Assembly (NCBI RefSeq): GCF_002849595.1
Contig: NZ_NRQR01000025.1
Coordinates: forward strand, 124,001 to 188,000
DNA length: 64,000 nucleotides
From: Luteimonas rhizosphaerae
GTDB taxonomy: Bacteria > Pseudomonadota > Gammaproteobacteria > Xanthomonadales > Xanthomonadaceae
Direction of reading: 5' to 3'
The translations under genes and the position numbers were made by a program. Shown one piece after another: positions 36,100 through 44,672 of this stretch. A model generated the notes under the pieces. That model was not told the DNA's origin. It saw only the letters and a list, made by a program, of their open reading frames with translations, and searched no databases. Position 1 is the stretch's first letter; each line of letters begins with the position of its first letter.

Positions 36100-37299
36100 T
36101 CAGCGGCGGGTGCCGCCGTCCTCGTCCGGCTCGGCAGGTGCGCCCTGCGAAGTCGGTGCCTGTTCCGGGGTGCGCGGCTGCGCGCCCTCGTTGTCGAGTC
36201 CGCCGGCCGGCGTCGGCGCCGGGGCCGCTTCGCCCGGTTCCGCGGCGCGCGGCTGGTGGCCCTGCGGTTCGTCGTCGCTGCGCGCCTCGCGGCCGCTGTT
36301 CGGGAACGTCGCGCCGGGCGCTTCGATCGCCTCGTCCGCATGGCGGTTGTCGTAGCGCAGGCGGTCGAAGTTGTCGCGGCTGTCGACGCCGCCACCGCCG
36401 GCCATGTCGATGTGCATCATCTCGTGCATGCACATGGCATCGGGCGCGACGCACATGTTGAGGATGGCGTCGTAGAGATCCGCGTCCACGTTCGCGAAGT
36501 AGCGCACCGGCTCGCGCTCGGACGGCTTCTCGATCTGCATGTAGCCCTCGCGATCGAGGGAATCCTCGGACGCCTGCGCCTTGGCGACCCACGCATCGAA
36601 GCCGGCCTGGTCGAGGCCGAGGAAATCGAAGCGCATGTGCGAAAAACCGTCGCCGCTGTAGTTCGCGGAGAAGCCCTTGTAGGTGCCTTCCTCGTTGATC
36701 ACCGCGTGCAGCTTGGTCTGCATGCCGGCCATCGCGTAGATCTGGCCCGCGAGCGCCGGCACGAAGAACGAATTCATCATCGACGCCGAGGTGATCCGGA
36801 ATTCGATCGGCGTATCCACCGGCGCGGCGAGTTCGTTGATCGTCGCGATGCCCTGCTCGGGATAGAGGAACAGCCACTTCCAGTCGAGCGCCACCACTTC
36901 GACCACCAGCGGCTGCACGTCGGCGGGCACGTCGCGGTTGGCGTCGATGCGGTCGAGCGGGCGGTAGGGATCGAGCTTGTGGGTCGCGATCCAGGTGATC
37001 GTGCCCAGCACCAGGATGATCGCCAGCGGCGCCGACCAGATCACCAGTTCGAGACGGGTCGAGTGGTGCCAGTCGGGCGCGTACTCGGCGTCCTTGTTCG
37101 ACGCGCGGTATTTCCACGCGAAGAAGAACGTCAGGAAGATCACCGGCACGATGATCAGCAGCATCAGCCCGGTCGAGACCAGAATCAGGTCGCGCTGCTG
37201 CATGGCGATGTCGCCGGAAGGTCGCATGACGACCCAGTCGCAGCCCGACAGCAGCAGGGCGACCGAGAGCAGCGCGATGGCACGGAGGATGGGGATCAT
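36100..37299 (-). CDS. cyoA: Cytochrome bo ubiquinol oxidase subunit II
   Basis: A 399-residue lipoprotein subunit. The signal [22 protein letters not shown] ends in the lipobox LSGC. Two transmembrane helices follow ([24 protein letters not shown] and [24 protein letters not shown]), then the periplasmic cupredoxin-like domain with [33 protein letters not shown] and [44 protein letters not shown] Pro/Glu/Gly-rich C-terminal tail extends about 80 residues beyond the core, longer than E. coli CyoA. ATG at 37299 gives a proper signal peptide; no strong Shine-Dalgarno is seen. First gene of the leftward cyo operon. Confidence 0.94.
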   Translation of the reverse strand: MIPILRAIALLSVALLLSGCDWVVMRPSGDIAMQQRDLILVSTGLMLLIIVPVIFLTFFFAWKYRASNKDAEYAPDWHHSTRLELVIWSAPLAIILVLGTITWIATHKLDPYRPLDRIDANRDVPADVQPLVVEVVALDWKWLFLYPEQGIATINELAAPVDTPIEFRITSASMMNSFFVPALAGQIYAMAGMQTKLHAVINEEGTYKGFSANYSGDGFSHMRFDFLGLDQAGFDAWVAKAQASEDSLDREGYMQIEKPSEREPVRYFANVDADLYDAILNMCVAPDAMCMHEMMHIDMAGGGGVDSRDNFDRLRYDNRHADEAIEAPGATFPNSGREARSDDEPQGHQPRAAEPGEAAPAPTPAGGLDNEGAQPRTPEQAPTSQGAPAEPDEDGGTRR

Positions 37300-37475
37300 G
37301 GGGAAGTCGACAACGGAGAAGAAGAACTTGACGGGGAGGACACGGAAAGGGCGGTAGCGTGCGCGCGCCGCGGCCATGAACGGCCTGCTGCTGCGCGCCT
37401 TGCCTGCGGTACCGGTTTCGGGCGCACAATGCGGCGCATATTATCCATCCAAACGACACCGGAGAGCGCGCGCAG
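37300..37475. promoter_or_regulatory. Divergent promoter region of cyoA and an MFS gene
   Basis: 176 bases between cyoA and the rightward transporter. For the transporter, TATTAT at 37439-37444 is a good -10 candidate, but no good -35 lies 16-18 bases upstream (TTTCGG is the nearest). No RegA-type or FNR-type palindrome could be identified for the cyo side. Confidence 0.35.
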
Positions 37476-38795
37476 ATGAGTGGAACCGCACAAGAAGGCA
37501 CCACCGGACTGGACGAGGCCCCGGAGAACGACAGCACCGAGATTTCGCCGGGCAGGATCGCATTGCCGGTGGTGATGGGCCGGACGTCGGAATTCTTCGA
37601 CTTCTTCGTCTACGGCATCGCCTCGGTGCTGGTGTTCCCGTATCTGTTCTTCCCCGACAGTGACCCGGTCCAGGCGACGATGAAGTCGTTCGCGATCTTC
37701 TCGCTGGCATTCATCGCCCGTCCGATCGGCTCGATCGTGTTCATGGCGGTGGACCGCAACTTCAGTCGCGCTGCCAAGCTGATCGGTGCGCTGTTCCTGC
37801 TGTGCGGCTCGACGATGGCGATCGCCTTCCTGCCGAGCTACGCGCAGGTCGGCATGCTCGCACCGGTACTGCTGGCGGTGTTCCGCTTCGGTCAGGGTCT
37901 CGGCTGGGGCGGCGCCTGGGACGGTCTGCCGTCGCTGCTGTCGCTGAGCGCGCCGGCCAACCGCCGCGGCTGGTACGCGATGGTGCCGCAGCTCGGCGCG
38001 GCGCTCGGCTTCATGCTCGCCAGCGGCCTGTTCCTGGTCTTCACCCGCTGGCTGACGCCCGAGGATTTCCTCGCCTGGGGCTGGCGCTTCCCGTTCTTCG
38101 TCGCGCTGGCGTTGAACGTCGTGGCTCTTTTCGCGCGCCTGCGTCTGGTGATCACGCCCGAGTTCGCGCAGCTGTTCCAGGCCAAGGAACTGCAGCCGCG
38201 CCGCATCATCGAGACCGTGCGCACGCATCCGCGGCAGGTCTTCGTCGGCGCGCTGATCCCGCTGGCCAGCTACGCGATGTTCCACCTGGTGACGATCTTC
38301 CCGCTGAGCTGGGCGACGCTGTTCAGCGACCACGACGCGTCCGATTACCTGGGCAGCCTGTTCCTCGGCGCGGTCATCGGCGGGCTGGGCATCATGCTGT
38401 CGGGCCTGCTGGCCGACCGCATCGGCCGTCGCGGGCAGCTGGCGATCGCGGCGATCCTGATCGCGATCTTCAGCTTCTTCGCCGCGCCGCTGCTGGGCAG
38501 CGAGACCACCGGTGGCCGTACTGCCTACGTGGTCATCGGCTTCGCGCTGCTGGGCCTGTCGCTGGGCCAGGCGAGCAACGCGATCGCCTCGCGTTTCGAA
38601 AGCATCTACCGCTACACGGGCGCCGCGGTGACCTCGGACATCGCGTGGCTGCTCGGTGCCGGCTTCGCACCGCTGGTCGCGCTGGGTCTGTGCAGCAAGT
38701 TCGGACTGGAATACGTCGGCTACTACCTGCTGTCGGGTGCCGTCGTGACGCTGGCCGCACTCGCCTTCAGCCGCACGCTCGAGACCGTGCGCTGA
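37476..38795 (+). CDS. MFS transporter (metabolite:proton symporter type)
   Basis: A 439-residue protein with about twelve hydrophobic segments. The start PVVMGRTSEFFDFFVYGIASVLVFPYLFFP and the segment FIARPIGSIVFMAVDRNFSRAAKL, RFGQGLGWGGAWDGLPSLLSLSAPANRRGWYAMVPQLGAALGFML, and the central loop VRTHPRQVFVGALIPLASYAMFHLVTIFPL are typical of the MHS subfamily, which imports organic acids or osmolytes such as proline or betaine, or alpha-ketoglutarate. No specific substrate can be assigned. The N-terminal 25 residues are acidic. It is a single-gene unit, divergent from the cyo operon. Confidence 0.83.
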   Translation: MSGTAQEGTTGLDEAPENDSTEISPGRIALPVVMGRTSEFFDFFVYGIASVLVFPYLFFPDSDPVQATMKSFAIFSLAFIARPIGSIVFMAVDRNFSRAAKLIGALFLLCGSTMAIAFLPSYAQVGMLAPVLLAVFRFGQGLGWGGAWDGLPSLLSLSAPANRRGWYAMVPQLGAALGFMLASGLFLVFTRWLTPEDFLAWGWRFPFFVALALNVVALFARLRLVITPEFAQLFQAKELQPRRIIETVRTHPRQVFVGALIPLASYAMFHLVTIFPLSWATLFSDHDASDYLGSLFLGAVIGGLGIMLSGLLADRIGRRGQLAIAAILIAIFSFFAAPLLGSETTGGRTAYVVIGFALLGLSLGQASNAIASRFESIYRYTGAAVTSDIAWLLGAGFAPLVALGLCSKFGLEYVGYYLLSGAVVTLAALAFSRTLETVR

Positions 38796-38998
38796 CGGCA
38801 CGGCCCGTCCCGGACGGGCGACACGGTATGAGGGCAGGCAGGCGTGCACGGTCTGGCGGATTCCTGTCCGCCGGTCGCCGGCGGCACTGAGGGCGTCTCG
38901 TCTCGAAGGAGGCGCGGCGTGCTGCCGGAGCGGGGCAGGGCGTCGTCGCCGGGACGTCGTCGGCACCGGGCCGCACGGACGGGCGCCCATCCGGCGCC

Positions 38999-39050
38999 TG
39001 CGACATTGAAGCATTCGCTTGATGTGGTGAGACTGCGACCGAATGTCGCA
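38999..39050. promoter_or_regulatory. Inverted repeat upstream of the rpsF promoter
   Basis: Arms TGCGACATT (38999-39007) and AATGTCGCA (39042-39050) are perfectly complementary over nine bases and 34 bases apart. It lies about 35 bases before the candidate -35 box. The word TGCGACATT also occurs at 11246-11254 in front of the TonB receptor. Function unknown. Confidence 0.4.
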
Positions 39051-39084
39051 CGGCTCCCGCCGGCACGCGCCGGAGCGGGCCGCC

Positions 39085-39113
39085 TTGTCCGGCCGTGCAG
39101 GATCTGTGACAAT
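39085..39113 (+). promoter_or_regulatory. Candidate sigma-70 promoter of rpsF-rpsR-rplI
   Basis: TTGTCC at 39085-39090 and GACAAT at 39108-39113 are separated by exactly 17 bases and each match the consensus at about four of six positions. Transcription would start near 39120, about 113 bases before rpsF. Confidence 0.5.
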
Positions 39114-39232
39114 AGCCGGCTCCCTCGCGCCCGTCGCCTGGGAGCCCTTGCTCCACCGCATCGCCGATGCCGGGGAGCTATCCGGGCCGCCGCCGCGTTC
39201 GCGGCGCGGTCGATACCCGAAAGGAAACCAAC

Positions 39233-39679
39233 ATGCGTCATTACGAAGTCGTGTTCCTGGTCCATCCGGACCAGAGCGAGCAGGTGCCTGCGATGATCGA
39301 GCGCTACAAGTCGCTGATCGAAGGCGCCGAAGGCACCATCCACCGCCTGGAGGACTGGGGTCGTCGCCAGCTGGCCTACCCGATCAACAATCTGGTCAAG
39401 GCCCACTACGTCATGTTCAACATCGAAGTCGGCCAGACCGCCCTCGACGAGCTCGTCGAAGCGTTCCGCTTCAACGATGCCGTGCTGCGCCACCTCGTGG
39501 TCCGCCGCGACGAGGCCGACACCGAGCAGTCGCTGATCATGAAGAACAAGGACGACAAGGGCGACAAGCCCGACCGCCCCGAGCGTCGCCGCCGCGACGA
39601 AGACGGTGACAGCACCGGCAGCGACAACGATGCCGACGGCGACACCGACAAGTCCGACAACAACGCCGAAGCCGCCTGA
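39233..39679 (+). CDS. rpsF: 30S ribosomal protein bS6
   Basis: A 148-residue S6, which binds with bS18 to the central domain of 16S rRNA. The core [61 protein letters not shown] and [18 protein letters not shown] is complete. A long C-terminal tail of Lys, Asp, Glu, Gly and Asn, about 45 residues, is common in this family of bacteria. AAGGAAA precedes the ATG at 39233. It is followed by rpsR after 11 bases. Confidence 0.96.
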   Translation: MRHYEVVFLVHPDQSEQVPAMIERYKSLIEGAEGTIHRLEDWGRRQLAYPINNLVKAHYVMFNIEVGQTALDELVEAFRFNDAVLRHLVVRRDEADTEQSLIMKNKDDKGDKPDRPERRRRDEDGDSTGSDNDADGDTDKSDNNAEAA

Positions 39680-39690
39680 GGATCACGCAC

Positions 39691-39921
39691 ATGTCCAAGT
39701 TCTTCCGCCGCCGCAAGTTCTGCAAGTTCACCGCCGAGGGCGTCAAGGAGATCGATTACAAGGATCTCAACACCCTGCGCCAGAACCTCACCGAGAACGG
39801 CAAGATCGTCCCGAGCCGCATCACCGGTACGAAGTCGCGTTACCAGCGCCAGCTGGCCACGGCCGTCAAGCGCGCGCGTTTCCTCGCGCTGATTCCGTAC
39901 ACCGACAACCACAACGTCTGA
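39691..39921 (+). CDS. rpsR: 30S ribosomal protein bS18
   Basis: A 76-residue S18, [27 protein letters not shown] followed by [42 protein letters not shown], which is complete. Partner of S6 in the 30S subunit. It follows rpsF closely and precedes rplI by 145 bases; priB, often placed between rpsF and rpsR in enterobacteria, is absent. Confidence 0.97.
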   Translation: MSKFFRRRKFCKFTAEGVKEIDYKDLNTLRQNLTENGKIVPSRITGTKSRYQRQLATAVKRARFLALIPYTDNHNV

Positions 39922-40066
39922 CGCGACGCCGCGTCCGCGTGGCACGCGCTCCGGCGCGGGTCGTGCGGACAGTGGCGCGGTCGGGTCGATCACCGTCCAT
40001 TCGGACAGCAAACCGGTTGTGTCGCGCGCGTCCGCGTCGCGGCACTAACGAATACGGAGCAACACC

Positions 40067-40519
40067 ATGCAACTGATTCTTCTGCAGAAGGTCACCAATC
40101 TCGGCAACCTCGGCGACAAGGTCAACGTGAAGCCGGGCTACGGCCGTAACTTCCTGGTGCCGCAGGGCAAGGCCGTGCCGGCGACCCCGAAGAGCATCGC
40201 CGAGTTCGAAGCGCGCCGCGCCGAGTACGAAGCCAAGGCCCAGTCGCAGCTCGACGAGGCGCAGCAGCGCCTGGCCAAGCTGGAAGGCGCCAGCGTCACG
40301 ATCTACGCGAACGCGTCGACCGAAGGCAAGCTCTATGGCTCGGTCGGTCCGCGCGAGATCGCGCAGGCGCTGACCAAGGCCGTCGCGCCGGTCGAGAAGT
40401 CGGAAGTCGTGCTGGGTGAAGGCGCGTTCCGCAACACCGGCGAATTCGATGTCGTCGTGCACCTGCACGCCGATGCCGAGACCACCGTCAAGGTCGTCAT
40501 CGAAGCCGAACCCGCCTGA
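40067..40519 (+). CDS. rplI: 50S ribosomal protein bL9
   Basis: A 150-residue L9 with the N-terminal rRNA-binding domain [37 protein letters not shown], the central helix [26 protein letters not shown] and the C-terminal domain [19 protein letters not shown]. Length is standard. It ends with a terminator hairpin 22 bases downstream, so rpsF-rpsR-rplI form one operon. Confidence 0.97.
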   Translation: MQLILLQKVTNLGNLGDKVNVKPGYGRNFLVPQGKAVPATPKSIAEFEARRAEYEAKAQSQLDEAQQRLAKLEGASVTIYANASTEGKLYGSVGPREIAQALTKAVAPVEKSEVVLGEGAFRNTGEFDVVVHLHADAETTVKVVIEAEPA

Positions 40520-40541
40520 TCCCACCGGATCCTGGCGGTTC

Positions 40542-40574
40542 ACGACGGGCGCCGCGAGGCGCCCGTCGTCGTTT
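40542..40574 (+). terminator. Rho-independent-type terminator after rplI
   Basis: A perfect 12-pair stem, ACGACGGGCGCC (40542-40553) and its complement at 40558-40569, closes a GCGA loop and is followed by CGTTTG with only three Ts. It is placed 22 bases after the rplI stop. The weak T run makes it less certain as an intrinsic terminator. Confidence 0.75.
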
Positions 40575-40620
40575 GCGGGCCGTGCCCGTCGCGCCCGGCG
40601 AGACGCCGGCGCGCTAGAAG

Positions 40621-40673
40621 TTACCCACCGCTGGCCGCGGCTTATCCACAGCTTGTGGGGTCGCGTGTCCACA
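40621..40673 (+). promoter_or_regulatory. Cluster of DnaA-box-like sites upstream of dnaB
   Basis: TTATCCACA at 40642-40650 is a perfect consensus DnaA box. On the same strand TTACCCACC (40621-40629) and GTGTCCACA (40665-40673) match it at seven of nine positions. Start-to-start distances are 21 and 23 bases, about two helical turns. The cluster lies 91-143 bases before dnaB. Confidence 0.6.
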
Positions 40674-40763
40674 GGCGCCGGGTCTAGCATCGACCGCCGT
40701 TGCGCCATCACAGCGGCGCGCCACCCGCCGGGTCAGGCGCGCCTCGCGAGGAACCGTTCCACC

Positions 40764-42125
40764 ATGTCCGCACGCCCCGAATACCGTCCCGAGCACCGCA
40801 CCGACGCACGCGTCGAACAGCTGCGCATTCCGCCGCAGTCGGTCGATGCGGAGCAGGCGGTGCTCGGCGGCCTGATGCTGGTCCCCGATTCCTACGACCG
40901 CATCGCCGACATGCTGGTGCCGGACGACTTCTACCGCCGAGACCACCAGAAGATCTACGCCGCGATCCAGGAACTGGCCGAGAAGAACAAGCCCTTCGAC
41001 GCGGTGACCCTCGGCGAATGGTTCGAATCCAACAACCTGTCGGAACTGGTCGCCGGCGGCGCCTATCTCGGCGAGCTGGCCAGCACCACGCCGTCGGCCG
41101 CCAACATCCGTGCCTATGCGGAGATCGTCCGCGACAAGGCGATCCTGCGGCAGCTGATCGAGGTCGGCACCGAGAACGTCAACGACGGCTTCCAGCCCGA
41201 TGGCCGCGACAGCAGCGAGATCCTCGCCAAGGCCGAGCAGCAGGTCTTCAAGATCGCCGAAGCCGGCTCGGCGGGCCGCACCGACTTCACCGCGATCAAC
41301 AAGGCGATGGCCGACGCCTTCGACGTGCTGCAGACGCGCTACAACAACGGCGGCGGCGTGACCGGCCTGCCGACCGGCTACACCGAGTTCGACGAGATGA
41401 CCGCCGGCCTGCAGCCGACCGACCTGCTGATCCTCGCCGCGCGTCCGGCCATGGGCAAGACGACCTTCGCGCTCAACATCGCCGAATACGCCGCGATCAA
41501 GACCAAGAAGGCGGTCGGCGTGTTCTCGATGGAAATGTCGGCCAGCCAGCTCGCGCTGCGCCTGATCTCGTCGAACGGCCGCATCAATGCGACCCGCCTG
41601 CGCACCGGCCAGCTCGAGGACGAGGACTGGAGCCGGGTCAGCGGCGCGATCCGCATGCTGAAGGAAACCAAGATCTTCATCGACGACACGCCCGGCCTGT
41701 CGCCGGACGTGCTGCGCGCCAAGTGCCGCCGCCTCAAGCGCGAGCACGACCTCGGCCTGATCGTCATCGACTACCTGCAGCTGATGGCGGTGCCGGGCAA
41801 CAGCGAGAACCGCGCGACCGAGATCCTCAACGTGCCGGTGATGGCCCTGTCGCAGCTCAACCGCTCGCTGGAAACGCGCGCCGACAAGCGCCCGGTGATG
41901 GCCGACCTGCGCGAATCGGGCGCGATCGAGCAGGACGCCGACGTCATCGTCTTCATCTACCGCGACGACTACTACAACAAGGAAAACTCGCCCGACCAGG
42001 GCCTGGCCGAGATCATCATCGGCAAGCAGCGTAGCGGCCCGACGGGCTCGCTGAAGCTGAAGTTCTTCGGCGAGTACACCCGCTTCGACAACCTGTCGCA
42101 CGATTCGATCGGCAGCTTCGAGTAA
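40764..42125 (+). CDS. dnaB: Replicative DNA helicase, with a 13-residue internal gap
   Basis: A 453-residue DnaB, the hexameric helicase that unwinds DNA at the replication fork and is loaded by DnaA and its loader. The N-terminal domain (PQSVDAEQAVLGGLMLVPDSYDRIADML) and RecA-like domain are clear: ILAARPAMGKTTFALNIA (Walker A near residue 230), LIVIDYLQLM (Walker B near 335), and ALSQLNRSLETRADKRPVMADLRESGAIEQDADVIVFIYRD. However, between NRATEI and LNVPVMALSQLN the family has about 13 extra residues of the type SEISRSLKALAKE, a conserved helix. Here they are absent, in frame, at 41825/41826 (residue 354), and the total length is shorter than E. coli DnaB (471). An essential helicase without this helix is doubtful. 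ATG at 40764 fits homologues. Confidence 0.93.
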   Translation: MSARPEYRPEHRTDARVEQLRIPPQSVDAEQAVLGGLMLVPDSYDRIADMLVPDDFYRRDHQKIYAAIQELAEKNKPFDAVTLGEWFESNNLSELVAGGAYLGELASTTPSAANIRAYAEIVRDKAILRQLIEVGTENVNDGFQPDGRDSSEILAKAEQQVFKIAEAGSAGRTDFTAINKAMADAFDVLQTRYNNGGGVTGLPTGYTEFDEMTAGLQPTDLLILAARPAMGKTTFALNIAEYAAIKTKKAVGVFSMEMSASQLALRLISSNGRINATRLRTGQLEDEDWSRVSGAIRMLKETKIFIDDTPGLSPDVLRAKCRRLKREHDLGLIVIDYLQLMAVPGNSENRATEILNVPVMALSQLNRSLETRADKRPVMADLRESGAIEQDADVIVFIYRDDYYNKENSPDQGLAEIIIGKQRSGPTGSLKLKFFGEYTRFDNLSHDSIGSFE

Positions 42126-42181
42126 GGCGCGCGCCTGCGCTTGCAGGCAAAATGGCGGGCCCTCCTGCGCGTCCCGCCCGC

Positions 42182-43270
42182 ATGTCCCGCCCGATCACCG
42201 CGACGATCCACACCGATGCGCTGCGCCACAACCTGCTGGCGATGCGCGCGCGTGCGCCCGGCCGGCGGCTGATGGCGATGGTCAAGGCAGACGGCTACGG
42301 CCACGGCCTGGAGACCGCGGCGCTGGCGCTGCGCGGTGCCGACGCGTTCGGCGTCGCGGCGATCGAGGACGCGGCGCGGATCCGCGCGGTCGGGCTCGAA
42401 CAGCCGATCCTGGTGCTGTCGGGCTTCGACAATGCCGGCGACCTCGACCAGCTGCGCCGCCTGCGCGCCGAGGCGATCGTCCACCACGCCGCGCAGCTCG
42501 ACATGCTCGAGCAGACCGACGGCGCGCCGATCCGGGTGTGGCTGAAGATCGACACCGGCATGCACCGGCTCGGCTTCGCGCCGGCTGCGGTGGCCGAGGC
42601 GCACACGCGGCTGCGCCAGGCGCGCGGCGTGACCGGCGACATCGTGCTGATGACGCATTTCGCCAGCTCAGACGAGTTCGACCCGGGGGCGCCCAACGCG
42701 CTGCAGACGCCGGCGCAGCTGCGCGCGTTCGCCGCGGCGACCGCGGGCCTGGCCGGGCCGCGGTCGCTGGCGAATTCGGCGGCGGTGCTCGGCTGGAGCG
42801 ATGCGCACGGCGACTGGATCCGGCCCGGTGGTGCGCTGTACGGCATGTCGGTCGTGGCGGGCCGTACCGGCGCGGATTTCGGCCTGCGCGCGGCGATGAC
42901 GTTCGAGACCCGGCTGCTGGCCGTGAACCGCGTGGCGCGGGGCGAACGCATCGGCTATTCCGCCACCTGGGAAGCGCCCGAAGACATGCCGGTCGGCATC
43001 GCCGCGGTGGGCTATGGCGACGGGTATCCGCGACTGGCGCCCGCCGGCACGCCGGTGCTGGTCAACGGACGGGCGGCGCGCGTTGTCGGGCGCGTGTCGA
43101 TGGACCTGATGACGATCGACCTGCGCGGACAGCCCGATGCCCGCGCCGGCGATCCGGTGACGCTGTGGGGCGATGCGCTGCCCGTGGAGCAGGTCGCCGA
43201 CGCCGCCGGCACGATTTCCTATGCGCTGACCTGCGGCATCACCCGGCGCGTGGCCTTCCGCACCGACTGA
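42182..43270 (+). CDS. alr: Alanine racemase
   Basis: A 362-residue PLP enzyme that makes D-alanine for peptidoglycan. The PLP lysine is in MAMVKADGYGHGLETAALAL near residue 40; RVWLKIDTGMHRLGF, THFASSDEFDPG, GWSDAHGDWIRPGGALYGMSV and ERIGYSATWEAPEDMPVGIAAVGYGDGYPR (catalytic Tyr) follow. The C-terminal beta domain has VGRVSMDLMTIDLRG and EQVADAAGTISYALTCGITRRV. Start is the ATG at 42182 rather than the one 30 bases upstream, because it matches homologues. It follows dnaB by 56 bases and may share its transcription. Confidence 0.95.
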   Translation: MSRPITATIHTDALRHNLLAMRARAPGRRLMAMVKADGYGHGLETAALALRGADAFGVAAIEDAARIRAVGLEQPILVLSGFDNAGDLDQLRRLRAEAIVHHAAQLDMLEQTDGAPIRVWLKIDTGMHRLGFAPAAVAEAHTRLRQARGVTGDIVLMTHFASSDEFDPGAPNALQTPAQLRAFAAATAGLAGPRSLANSAAVLGWSDAHGDWIRPGGALYGMSVVAGRTGADFGLRAAMTFETRLLAVNRVARGERIGYSATWEAPEDMPVGIAAVGYGDGYPRLAPAGTPVLVNGRAARVVGRVSMDLMTIDLRGQPDARAGDPVTLWGDALPVEQVADAAGTISYALTCGITRRVAFRTD

Positions 43271-43288
43271 GCCGTGCTGCGCCCGCGC

Positions 43289-43744
43289 TCAGTCGCGCGG
43301 CTGCACGTGCACCAGGCGGAACTCGACGATGCCCGACTGGCCGGGCTGCACCGGCACGCGGGTGTCGGTGACGAAGCGCAGGCTGCCGTCGGGCATCGAC
43401 ACCGACGCGTGCAGGCCGTACATCCCGTTCTCGCGCAGCTTCGCGCGTTCGACCGGCAGGGTGAAATCGTAGGGCCCGGCGCCGACTTCGATCTCGCGCG
43501 ACGCGATCACCGCGTCGGGCGTATCCGCCAGCTGGTCGTCGATCAGCTGCACGCGCAGCGTCGACCCCTCCGGCATCAGGATCTTCTCGAGGTACATCGC
43601 GCGTCCGCGCACCATCAACGTGCCGCTGTCGGCGGGCATCAGGGTGTCTCCAGTGGAGGGTGCCGCCGGGCCGGCGACGGGCGACTGGCAGGCGGCCAGC
43701 AGGGACGCGGCGCACAGCAGCAGCATCAGGCGGATCGCGGACAT
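43289..43744 (-). CDS. YbaY-like lipoprotein
   Basis: A 151-residue predicted lipoprotein: signal LMLLLCAASLLAACQS with lipobox LAAC, then a single beta-rich domain VRGRAMYLEKILMPEGSTLRVQLIDDQLADTP, VIASREIEVGAGPYDFTLPVERAKLRENGMYGLHASVSMPDGSLRFVTDTRVPV. The pattern of a short double-psi-like beta domain after a lipobox resembles the YbaY/type II secretion pilot-like family. Role unknown; probably an outer membrane or periplasmic structural protein. It is a single gene converging on alr. Confidence 0.75.
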   Translation of the reverse strand: MSAIRLMLLLCAASLLAACQSPVAGPAAPSTGDTLMPADSGTLMVRGRAMYLEKILMPEGSTLRVQLIDDQLADTPDAVIASREIEVGAGPYDFTLPVERAKLRENGMYGLHASVSMPDGSLRFVTDTRVPVQPGQSGIVEFRLVHVQPRD

Positions 43745-43805
43745 CGGAGGCTCCGGTTGCGGACGGGCGGGGCGACCATCCTACGCGCGGGACGGCGCGC
43801 GGCCC

Positions 43806-44672
43806 TCAATCCGGCGGCGTGCGGCGCGGCACCAGCTCGACATGGACGCCGAAATGATCCGACGGCCAGGTGCCGTCGGCGCCGGGCGTGTCCAGCACGA
43901 GGCGCGCATCGCGCACGTCGAACCGGCCCGGCTGCACGAACACCAGATCGATGCGCGAGCCGATCTCGAAGTAGTGCGGGTTGAGCGTGGTGACAGCTGT
44001 TGCGTCCGCGTCGGGGTGGACGACGCCGTAGGCATCGACATAGCGCCCTGCAAGTGGCGCCAGCTCGGGCGTCGTCACCGCCGCATTGAAATCGCCGAGC
44101 AGCACGACCGGCGCGGCGTCAGCGGTGCGGTCGATCACGGCGAGCACGTCCTGCACCTGGCGTGCGCGCGTGTCGCCACCGAACTGGCCGGCGTGCAGGT
44201 GGGTGAAGTAGACGTTCAAGGGCTGTCCGCGGATCTCGAGCCGGGCGTGTCCCATGCTGCGCGAGTCGGCGGCCGGCTCCAGGCGCGACTGCGACATCGA
44301 CTGAGGAGCCTCCCGTGTCAGCAGCGCGTTGCCGTAGCGGTGCGCCTGGCCCTCCGGATCGAGCGAGACGAAGTGCACGTGGTAGCCGAGCGCCGCGCCG
44401 ATGGTCTCGGCCTGGTTCGGCAGGGTTCCGGTCTGCAGCACTTCCTGCAGGGCGATGACGTCGGGGTCGAGCGCGCGCAGCCCGGCGAGGATCAACGGCA
44501 GGCGCTGCGGCCAGCGGTCGCGGTCGTGGTAGAGGTTGAGGGTGACGAACGACACGGGCGTCTCGGTCGTCGCTGCCGCCGTGTCGCGATGCGGCGCGCG
44601 TCCCGCGCACGCCGCGAGGACCAGGCCGAGCAGCAACGCGACCAGCGTGCGGGAAGCGGTCAGGCGCGTCAT
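43806..44672 (-). CDS. Endonuclease/exonuclease/phosphatase-family lipoprotein
   Basis: A 288-residue predicted lipoprotein (LVALLLGLVLAACAG) with a DNase I-like fold: FVTLNLYHD, LDPDVIALQEV with the metal-binding Glu, VYFTHLHAG, VVLLGDFNAAV (Asp-Asn), and PSDHFGVHVEL (Asp-His). These motifs define the EEP superfamily, which includes nucleases and sphingomyelinase- or phosphoinositide-type phosphodiesterases. Being exported, it may act on extracellular nucleic acid or phospholipid headgroups; nothing further can be said. It overlaps the stop of the upstream M14 peptidase gene by four bases. Confidence 0.85.
   Translation of the reverse strand: MTRLTASRTLVALLLGLVLAACAGRAPHRDTAAATTETPVSFVTLNLYHDRDRWPQRLPLILAGLRALDPDVIALQEVLQTGTLPNQAETIGAALGYHVHFVSLDPEGQAHRYGNALLTREAPQSMSQSRLEPAADSRSMGHARLEIRGQPLNVYFTHLHAGQFGGDTRARQVQDVLAVIDRTADAAPVVLLGDFNAAVTTPELAPLAGRYVDAYGVVHPDADATAVTTLNPHYFEIGSRIDLVFVQPGRFDVRDARLVLDTPGADGTWPSDHFGVHVELVPRRTPPD

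Larger units (their letters stand above)
38796..39232. other. Intergenic region in front of rpsF
   Basis: A 437-base gap without a conserved gene. It contains an inverted repeat at 38999-39050 and a promoter candidate at 39085-39113 (both listed), and a good Shine-Dalgarno (AAGGAAAC) just before rpsF. The first 200 bases hold nothing recognised. Confidence 0.6.
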
